From Calothrix sp. PCC 7716 (lineage in GTDB: Bacteria; Cyanobacteriota; Cyanobacteriia; Cyanobacteriales; Nostocaceae): a stretch of 64,000 nt of DNA. Where the stretch lies: contig NZ_AP025018.1 in NCBI RefSeq assembly GCF_019977735.1, positions 6,018,580 to 6,082,579 on the forward strand, read 5' to 3'. Below the pieces are notes generated by a model that did not search any database, was not told the DNA's origin, and saw only the letters and a program-made list of their open reading frames with translations. Both the position numbers and the translations under genes were made by a program. Positions 40,707-50,212 of this stretch are shown here, piece after piece. Each line of letters starts with the position of its first letter. Position 1 is the first letter of the stretch.

Positions 40707-43259
40707 TTAACTGTTTAGTTTTTTCATTCCTGCAAAAGCCATTAACCAAACTACAACTACAATCCAGTGAATCATTACTATAACAAATAACGAGCCTGTA
40801 AGCACATACGCAATTGTACAAGCAATACCCAGCAATGTAGCTAAACATAAAAATATCCGATTAAAAAATGTTTCATTGGCTTGCTTAAAAAATGTACTGG
40901 CATTAATTGGATGATAAATAATGAATAATATTAAGCTTAGTAATGCCCATACTGCCCAAATCAACCAATTTGTAATTTCAATAGGGTGAGGAATTAGCAG
41001 GACACGAAAGAATAATTCTTCTGAGATGGCAGGAAGGAATAAACACCGTAGTATTAATAAAGACTTCTCTGTGTAGTTAGCTGACCAGATTTTCAGTTGT
41101 AAAAATCCTGATTTTAGTCCTATAGGAAGAGCAATAATAGTATAAACTAACAGTGTTATACCTAGAACTAACCAATCTTGTTGTGTGGGGATTTTTAAAG
41201 ATGCCAATATACGATTTAGTATGATTGGTAGTGGAGATATTTCTGTATAAGGTATTTTTATTTGTCCAAATAGTATTGTCGGCGCCAATGGTGCAATATC
41301 AGCTTGCCATCCACCTATTTGATTGGTTCGTAATACTTGTAAACTGGCGCCATGTTTTAAAAATAGCAGAGCAAGGTCATCGTGTACTTGTCGAGGCATC
41401 ATTGTTCGCCAACTCGTTAAACCTGCCCAGATACTACCATCTCTAAATAGCTGATTATCACCAGCTCCAGTACCAGCAAGTATGCTAGTACTGCTACGCC
41501 AATCTGCACGCACTACACCTAATGGCGCCAATTGTTTTTCTAGTTCGGCGCCAAGTAATATTAATTGACGAAATCGTAAAGTTTGAGGATCATTTGGATG
41601 TGTATCTAACCATTGTTGAATTTGGGGTGCGGTGGCAACTTGATTTTTAATTTTTGTAATAGTAGCATAAAGTGCTTGGGCAGAGTCTTGGCCACACGAA
41701 GTTGCTGGGGATACTGTGGCGCCTCCAGTACCATCACCAACACGGTAACGTGCCATCATTATTTGTAATTGTCGCTGCAATTCGTTTAATGGTGATATTT
41801 TTATGCCATCAAAGTCATAATCTGTTGTTACTGGGTCGAATTTAATCAAAATATCTGAAACTGGGCGAGTATACATCCAACCACGTTGTAAATTGCCCAT
41901 ATAATCTGCCCATGTATGAATTCCGGCAATAATTCCATCAGAGTTGTGGGCATATATTTGATGATATTTAATATTAAAGCGTAATTCGGATGTGAAACTA
42001 TCACGTATAACTCGTGCTATTCCAAAGGAAAAGTGCCCGGTAATGGTAGCAGGAAAACCAAGTGCTTCTTTTTTACGTCCACCAATACCACCAAATAAAT
42101 GTAGAATAATAGCTTTGTCGTTTTCTTGCCATTGATATTTTCCTAACCCTCCTTGTGAAGAATTAGAGGGAGTAGGGGAAGCGAGAAGAGCAGGAGAGTT
42201 TTGGAATCCAACTAAACCGCCTTGATACGGAAGGCTGGAAGTTGATTTTAATACATCAAAATTTAAAAGTACTGTGTCACTTTTACCTTTTTGTGCTGGT
42301 GTGTTTTGCCAATGTTGAGTTTTGAGATATCGTAGCGCTCTATTCTCATTGGTAATTAATTGATTCGGCTCAATTTGGAATAAACTACGTGGCGCCAGTG
42401 CTTGGACAGTAAATATACCTTTTTTATCCCTAGCACCGTAAATATACCATCCCTGTTCACCTGCCGTTGATTTCTCAATTAATAATGGTGTAGAACTACG
42501 TATATTACGTGTATCTATAACTTGTTTGGGAATACGAATGGCGCCTTCTATGCCATCAAAGTTTCCTGATGCTGGGTTATAATGTACTACTTTGTATAGA
42601 GAATCAAATTTTGATGTTGGCTCAATGATTTTGACTAAACCGTAAAACCTACCAGTTGTTAAAACAGGCTCACGCGCGATTTGTAAAGTTACTCTTCCTA
42701 CACCTTCAGTAACAACCGTCGCATCATCCAAAGTAACAATAACATCATCTTGAGGACGGGCGCCTGCTAAAGAACGCAATACAGAGACATTCGCCACACC
42801 ATTTAAGCGAAATGGGTGAATATTGCCTTGTTTTTGGCTTTTAACAGTATCAGGTGTGAAATTTACATCTCGCGCAACAGCTTGTACATAAGAAAGAACA
42901 TCTTTATCATTTTTCCATTCCAACCGTACAATCTTTCCAATTAAATTTTGTGCTTTCTGTGGTGCATGTTCAACTTCCATTAACACCCAATCTGTATTAT
43001 CTTCCTGTGATGTAGGCAAAATCAATCTTCCTACCCAGGCGCCTGTCGGTCGGTATAACTTATTAGATATATTTGGAGTAATAGGGTAAAAACTCGGTTG
43101 GTTAAAATCTTGTCGCGTGTGAATAGCATAATTACTTTCACGTTGAACTATCTGCTGTTGCCTAGGGTAAAGTAGTATGACAAGAACAGCAGTTAAAATA
43201 AGCACAAATAAGAATATCGCTATATTGAGTCCTTTTCGACTCGCTTTGTGTATGTCCAC
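40707..43259 (-). CDS. Large membrane protein with C-terminal CPBP-type protease domain
   Basis: An 850-residue protein. One N-terminal membrane helix (ISAFVLILTAVLVILLYP-like) is followed by a ~640-residue extracytoplasmic region with beta-rich parts and a conserved-looking segment IIAGIHTWADYMGNLQRGWM. The C-terminal ~180 residues have several hydrophobic helices. E747-E748-x3-R752 in AISEELFFRVLLIP and F779-x3-H783 in LFIIYHPIN match motifs 1 and 2 of CPBP (CAAX-like) glutamic intramembrane proteases. Motif 3 shows H831 without the usual Asn. It converges on the graspetide ligase. A role in precursor processing is possible but speculative. Confidence 0.65.
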   Translation of the reverse strand: MDIHKASRKGLNIAIFLFVLILTAVLVILLYPRQQQIVQRESNYAIHTRQDFNQPSFYPITPNISNKLYRPTGAWVGRLILPTSQEDNTDWVLMEVEHAPQKAQNLIGKIVRLEWKNDKDVLSYVQAVARDVNFTPDTVKSQKQGNIHPFRLNGVANVSVLRSLAGARPQDDVIVTLDDATVVTEGVGRVTLQIAREPVLTTGRFYGLVKIIEPTSKFDSLYKVVHYNPASGNFDGIEGAIRIPKQVIDTRNIRSSTPLLIEKSTAGEQGWYIYGARDKKGIFTVQALAPRSLFQIEPNQLITNENRALRYLKTQHWQNTPAQKGKSDTVLLNFDVLKSTSSLPYQGGLVGFQNSPALLASPTPSNSSQGGLGKYQWQENDKAIILHLFGGIGGRKKEALGFPATITGHFSFGIARVIRDSFTSELRFNIKYHQIYAHNSDGIIAGIHTWADYMGNLQRGWMYTRPVSDILIKFDPVTTDYDFDGIKISPLNELQRQLQIMMARYRVGDGTGGATVSPATSCGQDSAQALYATITKIKNQVATAPQIQQWLDTHPNDPQTLRFRQLILLGAELEKQLAPLGVVRADWRSSTSILAGTGAGDNQLFRDGSIWAGLTSWRTMMPRQVHDDLALLFLKHGASLQVLRTNQIGGWQADIAPLAPTILFGQIKIPYTEISPLPIILNRILASLKIPTQQDWLVLGITLLVYTIIALPIGLKSGFLQLKIWSANYTEKSLLILRCLFLPAISEELFFRVLLIPHPIEITNWLIWAVWALLSLILFIIYHPINASTFFKQANETFFNRIFLCLATLLGIACTIAYVLTGSLFVIVMIHWIVVVVWLMAFAGMKKLNS

Positions 43260-43369
43260 AAAAGAAGAATTTTATTTACCATCAAATTATACATGCGGTT
43301 GGTTCAGTAGCAACAATGGCGCCAATTTTATATGCACGTCCTGGTACGCTAACCACGCTCCGGAGTGCG

Positions 43370-45322
43370 CTAATTAGCAAGCATTACTGTAAAATGAAAT
43401 TCGCTACCTTGATTTTTACCATTGGAAGTAGCCCAAATTTCTCCTCCGAGTAAAGCCACTATTTGACGGCAAATCACTAAACCTAAGCCAGTACCACCGA
43501 CTGTACGCTGTAAAAATCCTTCTTCTTGGTAAAAACGCTCGAATATAGCTTCTAGCTTATTATTTTCAATACCTCTTCCGGTATCTGCAATTACAACTTC
43601 TAGCATTTTTGGGATAGAAGCAAATTGATTTTGGAGGTTATTAATACGGGTACGAATGCGAACTTTTCCGTTTTCTTCAGTAAACTTACAAGCATTGTCT
43701 AAAAGTTGGATTAAAAGCTGCATGAGTAATTCACCATCAGTATAAATTGATGGCAAAATATGGTTTATTTCTACCTCAATTTCAGGCAAATTTACCAATG
43801 ATTGATTCGACTTAATTTTTGCAATGGCTAAATCTAAAATTTCGGTAAAAGAAATAGCCTCTAGATGGACAGCTATTAAACCTGCCTCAAAACGGGAAAT
43901 ATTTAGAAAATTCTGCACTAATTGCCGTAGACGTTCAGAATCTGTGAGGGCAGTCTCCAACATGATTTGCCGAAATTCCATCGCCATCTCAGGTTCTGTT
44001 GCTAAACTTTCTAAACATACTTGAATTGTCGATAATGGTGTTCGTAATTCGTGACCGACAATTGCAATGAGATTTCTTTGGCTACGCTCTAAAGCTATTA
44101 ATTTATGGTTGAAATTCTCCAAATTACTATAGGCTTGAGCTTGTATTAATGCCACACCAACCTGAGTGGCGATAGCTCTGACTAATGCAATATCGTCTTC
44201 CTTCCACAAATAAGCTTCCGTACCACAATTATGCAACTCCAATATGCCCAATTCTGTTTCTTTATCACAAATTGGTACCAGCAAGCAAGAACGAATCGCA
44301 AAACTTTCTAACTTCGCGATTAAATGCGGATGGGTTTGTAACCCTGAATCCCAATGAATATCAGCGATAGCAACTGGTTTATCTTGAGATAGTAATCCTC
44401 GAAATTGAGGAAAATCCGCTAAACACCAAGCTTGTCCCCGCATCGATACCAATCCACTGGCAAGGAATTCGTATTCGATTGCCATACTTTGTCCTTGGGA
44501 ATCGAGACGATAAATTAAACAACGACAGTGGGGAAAATTTTGCCCCAATTTCTCTACGGTTGTCGTTAATACCTCCTGGGGGTTCAAGGAACTGCGGATG
44601 ACATTAGTAATCAAATTGATTAATCTTTCGCGCCGCTCCGCCTGCATAATAGTACGGTAAGCTCGAATCTGCTTGAATTGACTCGCCTGTAAATAATTTA
44701 CCAAACGTTCTGCAAATAGGCGCTCTATTTCTGTGACTCTTTCAGTTGCACGGGACTTACGACTCAATTCTTTGAGATTTAAAAACTGTTGTTTTGCCCG
44801 TTGAATTTTTGCCGCTAATTCTGGTCGGTAAACTAAAATCCGATCTAGTAATAGTTGTGCAGCACCGATACTTACATCGCGCTCAAAGCTCCAAATACCC
44901 TTAAATTGGCGCAAACTATCTAAATTTGAAGCGTTGACTGGTGAAGAATGTTCAATGGCTACCAAACAAGCTGTGTAGAGTGGACTAATTATAACTAAAT
45001 GCCATTCCTGCCCTAAAGAATCATTCGCACTCAAGGGTATTGTTATATAAGGGCTATCAGATTTCGCAACATTTTTTTCCCCAACTGCTAGGACATAAAC
45101 TTGGTCTAGATTCTGGGCAATTTTTTCATAGCGGCGTTTTTCCTGTTGGTAAAATCGTTCTTGTTGGAAACAGGCAATTACTAAAGCACTACCCTTCGCA
45201 AACAATAAGCCGTCTTCCATTGCATGGGAAAGGGCTGTCAAGGAAGCTTTGAAGTAAATTTGAGGACGTAAATGGGGCAAAGCCTCACGCAATCCCTCCA
45301 ATAAAGATTTTGAAATATCCAT
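43370..45322 (-). CDS. DICT-GAF sensor histidine kinase
   Basis: A 650-residue soluble sensor kinase. Residues about 1-200 are a DICT domain (SLTALSHAMEDGLLFAKGSA; EWHLVIISPLYTACLVAIE). A GAF domain covers about 235-395 (EVLTTTVEKLGQNFPHCRCLIYRLD; CLLVPICDKETELGILELH). The HisKA domain has the phosphoacceptor H424 in IVGHELRTPLS. The HATPase has DNACKFTEENG, IADTGRGIE, FERFYQEEG and GGTGLGLVICRQIV. DICT domains accompany light and stress sensors in cyanobacteria. The signal here is unknown and no response regulator is adjacent. A pentapeptide protein follows 54 bases upstream on the same strand. Confidence 0.88.
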   Translation of the reverse strand: MDISKSLLEGLREALPHLRPQIYFKASLTALSHAMEDGLLFAKGSALVIACFQQERFYQQEKRRYEKIAQNLDQVYVLAVGEKNVAKSDSPYITIPLSANDSLGQEWHLVIISPLYTACLVAIEHSSPVNASNLDSLRQFKGIWSFERDVSIGAAQLLLDRILVYRPELAAKIQRAKQQFLNLKELSRKSRATERVTEIERLFAERLVNYLQASQFKQIRAYRTIMQAERRERLINLITNVIRSSLNPQEVLTTTVEKLGQNFPHCRCLIYRLDSQGQSMAIEYEFLASGLVSMRGQAWCLADFPQFRGLLSQDKPVAIADIHWDSGLQTHPHLIAKLESFAIRSCLLVPICDKETELGILELHNCGTEAYLWKEDDIALVRAIATQVGVALIQAQAYSNLENFNHKLIALERSQRNLIAIVGHELRTPLSTIQVCLESLATEPEMAMEFRQIMLETALTDSERLRQLVQNFLNISRFEAGLIAVHLEAISFTEILDLAIAKIKSNQSLVNLPEIEVEINHILPSIYTDGELLMQLLIQLLDNACKFTEENGKVRIRTRINNLQNQFASIPKMLEVVIADTGRGIENNKLEAIFERFYQEEGFLQRTVGGTGLGLVICRQIVALLGGEIWATSNGKNQGSEFHFTVMLAN

Positions 45323-45376
45323 CCAGATCTATTTGCCACTCCTAGCAATGCAAGTAATTGGGCTGCTCAGACTTCC

Positions 45377-45973
45377 CTAAGCTTTGACTAAATCGACAAA
45401 TAGGGCTTCGATGTCGCTTATTTCTATTTTGCTAAAATTGGCATCGCACAAATTGGTTCTGGATACAATAGCCTTATCCAATTTGCTATTCCATAAATCA
45501 GCTTGATTGAGATTGGTACCCGTCAAATTGCAATTTGATAAGTCCGCACCAACGAGATTTGCATTACTTAGATTGGCATAACGCAAATCCGCACCACTTA
45601 AATTTGCCCCGCTTAAATCGGTATTGCGTAAATCGGCTAACCGCAAATCCGCTTTTGTCAAATTCGCTCCATGCAAATCCGCACCGTTGAGATTTGCCTT
45701 AATTAAGATAGCCTGACTTAGATTTACTTTCACGCCATAAGCATTTTGTAAAACAGAGCGCCACAAAATTGCCTTCGTCAAATCTGCTTCTACCCAATTA
45801 ATCCGATACAAATTGGCAGCAGAGAGGTTAGAACCGCTCAAACAAGCTCCAGGCAAACTTATTTCGGCTAATTGAGCTTCTATTAAATTTGCATTCACTA
45901 GCGAAATACCAGGAAAATTCCTCTCTCCCTTAGCGTACAACTCTACTAACTGGCTTACATCTAAAATTTGCAT
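45377..45973 (-). CDS. Pentapeptide-repeat protein
   Basis: A 198-residue protein made almost wholly of A(D/N)Lxx pentapeptides from about residue 25 to 185 (for example ANLNGADLHGANLTKADLRL). It is predicted to form a right-handed quadrilateral beta-helix. The N terminus MQILDVSQLVELYAKGERNF is the usual short cap with the 'YaxGERdF' motif. There is no signal peptide. The biochemical role of such cyanobacterial proteins is largely unknown. It is placed just before the DICT kinase gene on the same strand and is possibly co-transcribed. Confidence 0.85.
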   Translation of the reverse strand: MQILDVSQLVELYAKGERNFPGISLVNANLIEAQLAEISLPGACLSGSNLSAANLYRINWVEADLTKAILWRSVLQNAYGVKVNLSQAILIKANLNGADLHGANLTKADLRLADLRNTDLSGANLSGADLRYANLSNANLVGADLSNCNLTGTNLNQADLWNSKLDKAIVSRTNLCDANFSKIEISDIEALFVDLVKA

Positions 45974-46437
45974 GGCTTGAACCTGATGTATGAGAACGGA
46001 ATCTATCTAGTGCAGTCTAAATCCCAACCCTGAGATTCCGAAAACTGGATGCATATATTTACTCAAAGAGTCTATATATGTTAAAAAAATTTACATTCTT
46101 CTAATAATCTCCTCCCAAAAATCCTTTCCAACGGCTTTCTTTCTAAAAATTTAAGTATTCAGTCACAGTTAGATGTGACAAAAATCTCAATTTTCCAGCA
46201 CAAATTAGAGTCTGCTAGAGCATTCTAGACAAACTACAGCGCGCCTTCTTCAGCTACAAAAAGCTTATGGCAAGTTACCACATAAACTAATGTAACAAAA
46301 CATTAAGCTTTATGAAGTAAAGTTAAGACAATCATTACATAGTTTTTGCTTTTGAGAGAAATAAGAAAATCTTAAGTAGGGTGGGCAGTGCCTACCTGAC
46401 CCAAGCCAAGTGAAGGTCTTACCTAGCGGTTGGCGCC
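45974..46437. other. Gene-free spacer
   Basis: 464 bases without a supported gene. AT-rich. It ends in a degenerate GTAGGGTGGGCAGTGCCTACC hairpin at about 46377-46398, downstream of the next gene. I see nothing else. Confidence 0.5.
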
Positions 46438-47160
46438 CTACGAATTATAAAATGCCTGCCTTTGTGCCAAACTACCCAACTGCAAATCTATTGTCAATAA
46501 GTCTCCGATATCATCTGGTGTATATCTAGTTGCCAGCGAAGTACGTCTTGCTTTCAGGTTGGCAACTTCGGTATCAAGAATAGCACTAACAACTGGGTTA
46601 ATTACTTCTTTGGGATTTTGTGGTGTGATAGAAGCGACTCGGCGCCAGAGTCTACGAATCTGATTTTCTGTAGATACTACAACTTCAGCATAGGGACTAT
46701 GATATGCTTCGAGCAAGGAATTTTCAATTTCTAATGCAGCAATCTTAGAAACAAGCGCCTCCGTAACTACATTGCTTATAGCAGCATTGCTTTTTGGCAG
46801 AATTTCGTCTATACGGTTTCGTAGAGCTTCTATAGACGCATCAATTTCTTCGATAGCTTCGTTACTAGAAGTATGTTTAACATCTAACGTAGCCTTTTCA
46901 ACTTCTAGGTTTGCCAACTCACGCAGCAAGACATCAAGTTTTGTTTCTGGTTTAGAATTACCGTTTTGTAAAGAACGCTGTACAAGCATAATAGCTTCGC
47001 GCGCGAATGCAGGTTGAACAAGTGCAAACGCTGGTACTGTTACTGCTGTCATTCCCGTAACTGCAACAGCAATAATTGCCGCTTTGATTTGCGTGTACTG
47101 CTGGGGTTTTGAGTAAAGAACTAATTTCCCTGATTTTCTTTTAGGTCTACGTACTAACAT
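46438..47160 (-). CDS. Exported coiled-coil protein of unknown function
   Basis: A 240-residue protein. A basic N terminus (MLVRRPKRKSGKLVLYSK) precedes a hydrophobic segment (AAIIAVAVTGMTAVTVPAFA) with an AFA site suitable for signal peptidase. The rest is helical and charged (LRELANLEVEKATLDVKHTS; IEEIDASIEALRNRIDEILP; VANLKARRTSLATRY), built as three similar helical pairs ending near LAxLExExxxLxxxYxP. There is no known domain. Probably periplasmic or membrane-attached. Confidence 0.6.
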   Translation of the reverse strand: MLVRRPKRKSGKLVLYSKPQQYTQIKAAIIAVAVTGMTAVTVPAFALVQPAFAREAIMLVQRSLQNGNSKPETKLDVLLRELANLEVEKATLDVKHTSSNEAIEEIDASIEALRNRIDEILPKSNAAISNVVTEALVSKIAALEIENSLLEAYHSPYAEVVVSTENQIRRLWRRVASITPQNPKEVINPVVSAILDTEVANLKARRTSLATRYTPDDIGDLLTIDLQLGSLAQRQAFYNS

Positions 47161-47318
47161 TTTATAATTTTAATATAGGTATTTTTTACTATATATATGG
47201 ATACTTCGCAGTGTAATCCGGAAATATCCTACTTTATTTGACTATTTGCACTTCTGCGAACGGCGCCAAATGCTCTCCATTCTAGCGTCCATTTTCAGGA
47301 AATGCCCGTTCGATTATG

Positions 47319-47759
47319 TCATATAGCTTTATATCCAACGCCTTTATACAAATATCCAGAAATCTTGGGTTCGTTTTCTAGGTAAAATTCTTCTAATTCG
47401 ACATTTTGGAACTGAGTCTCAACAAGTTGGCGAATATTGCGATTGAAATGACAGCCATCACCGATAATTTTTTGTAACGGTGTCAAACGGTTTTGCCACA
47501 CCTGCACTTTTGGTTCTCGACTCAACCCATATTCAAGGAAATGAAACCCTCCTCCTGGTTTGAGTACACGGTAAACTTCTTTAAGTGCTTGCTCGACATT
47601 CGCGATACTACACAGTGTAAATGTACTAACAATATTATCAAATGAATTGTCTGTCATCGGTAGATTCTCACCGGGTTCACTAAACCTACGCGCAATCTGG
47701 GCTGCGCCAGCGAGCAGTAAGATTTGTGTCAAAACAAGTAACCTTGCTTGCTTTGTCAT
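47319..47759 (-). pseudogene. Truncated class I SAM methyltransferase
   Basis: 146 residues. The part from GENLPMTDNSFDNIVSTFTL through IANVEQALKEVYRVLKPGGG followed by FHFLEYGLSREPKVQVWQNR is the C-terminal half of a UbiE-type methyltransferase. The N-terminal SAM-binding motif I (E/D-x-G-x-G-x-G) is missing. It is replaced by a short hydrophobic stretch (LLVLTQILLLAGAAQ) that does not fit the family. The gene has lost about 70 codons and is probably inactive. Confidence 0.7.
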
Positions 47760-47959
47760 TGCTGTCTGTGTCAGTTTGGTTCGGTAATGTACATGTGTTG
47801 GAACATTACTCGCGCGGATTGGGTAATCCTCCCACTTTCTGTTACTAGACGTTCCTAAAACCCGTTTAGGATTTCCTCAAATGCCTGACATTTTTTATGC
47901 TTGATATCAAGCCAACCTAAGTTGATTGCATCGAGCAATGTCAGTCCCATTGCACTTAA

Positions 47960-48937
47960 GAAAAGCGCGGTTCTACTAAAATATATTGTCGTCCCTCATG
48001 TTGCGCGCGCTTACCCAAACGTGAAAATGTGCTTTTCTTCCCAAATTGTTATTCAGCAGAAAGTGCTGGTTTCCGTGCGTGCAAACGCTGTCACCCTAAT
48101 GAAAGTTTTGTTGCACCACATATAGAGTTAGTACAGCAAGTTTGTAATTTTCTCACAGCACAATTAGATAACCCACCAACGCTCGAACAATTAGCCCAGC
48201 ATTTTAGTAGAAGTCCGTATCATTTGCAACGTACTTTTAAGCGTATTGTAGGTGTTACTCCGAAACAATATGCAGAAGCGCAGAGGTTACAACGCTTCAA
48301 AGCTGAATTAAAAGAGGGCGTAAATGTTACAAATGCATTATATGAAGCAGGTTATACATCAAGTAGTTGTGTATACGAACAAGTAAATTCAAAGTTAGGA
48401 ATGACACCTAAAAATTATCAACTCGACGGTAAAGGAATGTTTATTAGTTATACTGTTGTCTCCGGAACACTTGGTTACTTACTAGTCGCGATGACAGAAA
48501 AAGGTGTTTGTGCCATCAAATTAGGAGATGATGCTGAAAAACTAGAACTTTTGTTGCAAGCAGAATTTAGAAAAGCAGAAATTCAGCGTGATGATACTGC
48601 ACATCAAGAATGGATACAAGCAATACTATCGTTTATTGCTGCTGAACAACCACATTTAGATTTACCTTTAGATATTCGTGGAACTGCATTTCAAATTCAA
48701 GTTTGGCAAGCTTTACAAAGAATACCTTACGGAGAAACACGCACTTACCAAGATATCGCGCGTGAAGTTGGCACAAATGCTGTGCGCGCAGTGGGAAGTG
48801 CATGTGGCGCCAATCCTGTAGCATTAATTATCCCATGTCACCGCGTTTTACGAAGCGATGGTAGTTTAGGTGGGTATGAGTGGGGGTTGGAAAGGAAGCG
48901 GAAATTATTGGAATTGGAAAAAAAGGGATTGGTATAA
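47960..48937 (+). pseudogene. 5'-truncated Ada: AraC-type regulator fused to O6-methylguanine methyltransferase
   Basis: The readable frame begins after a TAA at 47957 and runs to 48937. It contains all four Ada zinc ligands (YCRPSC and CKRC), then an AraC helix-turn-helix (PPTLEQLAQHFSRSPYHLQRTFKR) and a methyltransferase domain with the acceptor Cys in NPVALIIPCHRVL. The ~35 residues normally before the first ligand are absent, and no ATG, GTG or TTG precedes the first Cys pair. The first start is GTG 48029, which would leave out two zinc ligands. The repair domain (from about codon 130) is intact, so an Ogt-like product could still work, but methyl-induced activation should be lost. Confidence 0.75.
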
Positions 48938-48950
48938 AATAAAGGTCTTT

Positions 48951-49193
48951 ATGCGAGTTACAGATATATTCGAGCTTCTGTTGCTATCTGCACTTTGGGG
49001 TGGTTCTTTTCTATTTTTACGGATTGCGGCGCCTGTTTTAGGACCAGTTTGGTTAATTGAAGCGCGCGTTTTACTTGCTGGTTTAGTATTACTATTATTT
49101 ACAGCACGTCTTGGTCTTCTGCATGAAATCTGCTCTAATGCCACCTGTGTACGAGGGTCATGTGCTAGTAGACGAACTTTCCCTATTTTCTAA
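48951..49193 (+). pseudogene. Truncated DMT/EamA transporter
   Basis: ATG 48951 begins MRVTDIFELLLLSALWGGSF, LFLRIAAPVLGPVWLIEARV and LLAGLVLLLF, the first two to three helices of an EamA-family drug/metabolite exporter. After residue ~58 the match ends in an unrelated Cys-rich tail (CSNATCVRGSCASRR) and stops at 81 residues, against about 290-300 for the family. It follows Ada by 13 bases. A deletion removed most of the gene. Confidence 0.75.
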
Positions 49194-50212
49194 TCAATTA
49201 TGAGAAAATTCTCATGATTGTAATATTGACAACCCTATGAAGTTTGCGTTATACATTACTGTGGCTAGAGAAAATTAATGTCGCTAAAAAAATAGTTCTA
49301 TGTTTCAATCGACAAATGAACTGTTAGCAAAAATATATCTGTTCTGTTTGGGCTTAAAGTCGTAAGGAGTTTTATAAAACATCAATATATAGATATAGCT
49401 AGACTACTTAAGTAGGTACAGCGCAGGCAGTAAAGATAACTGCTTAGGATTGCGTATCTATTTTAAGCATGAACCATAACAGATGTTCATGGGTTACAGT
49501 TTATCAGGCGGTTTATCGGGTTTGACCTACTGGTATCCAACTAATTGATGTTTTGTACTGCGAAAAAAGTTTTTCTTTTACCTATCTTCTTGCTGAACAA
49601 CCGCGATTGATAGGGCGTTCATATTCAAAACTATGTGCGATTCGAGCGCACAGTAGTATTTGCAAACTTAAAGAACATAAATGTGAGTAATCGACATCTA
49701 AACTTCTCAGTGAGTGAAAAAATATGACTGCCAATTTGGCAGAAATGCAAGTGGTTAGTTAAGAATGCTTAATAAAAGAGTGCTGAGTATAGGCATAGTT
49801 TAATGCTTACCTTTCGTCGCGCCCTAAACCTCCATTCTGGCTGCTACTTTTTAAATACTAATCAAATGTTTCATTGGGTCAATCAACCTCATTTTATTGA
49901 CCGAAACACCAGCTTTATTAGTCCTTTATAAATTGCTGCGACATTGGGAATTATGAAGACATGTCGGATTGACAAAACTGTACCGGAGCAGGTAAATTTT
50001 TTAGATATTCCGCATTACGGAACGTGATTTTTGAGTCTAATTGGCAAACAAGTAAGTTTGATAGAAAGTTAAATATGTAAATAGTAAAGAGGTTTTGATA
50101 ACATGAAATTTCACAGTTGAAAAAATTTTTAATCATTTTTACAGGAGAATTTTTTGGGCTTACTGAATATTATTTAATTAATTATTTAATCAATCAATCA
50201 ACGGGTATTTCT
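49194..50212. other. 1-kb gene-free region before the RTX gene
   Basis: No frame with convincing coding character on either strand. There are stops in all frames. It may hold remnants of the deleted transporter and the RTX promoter. An ACAGGAGAA site at 50142-50150 is too far from ATG 50213 to serve it directly. I found no clear repeat or RNA gene. Confidence 0.5.
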
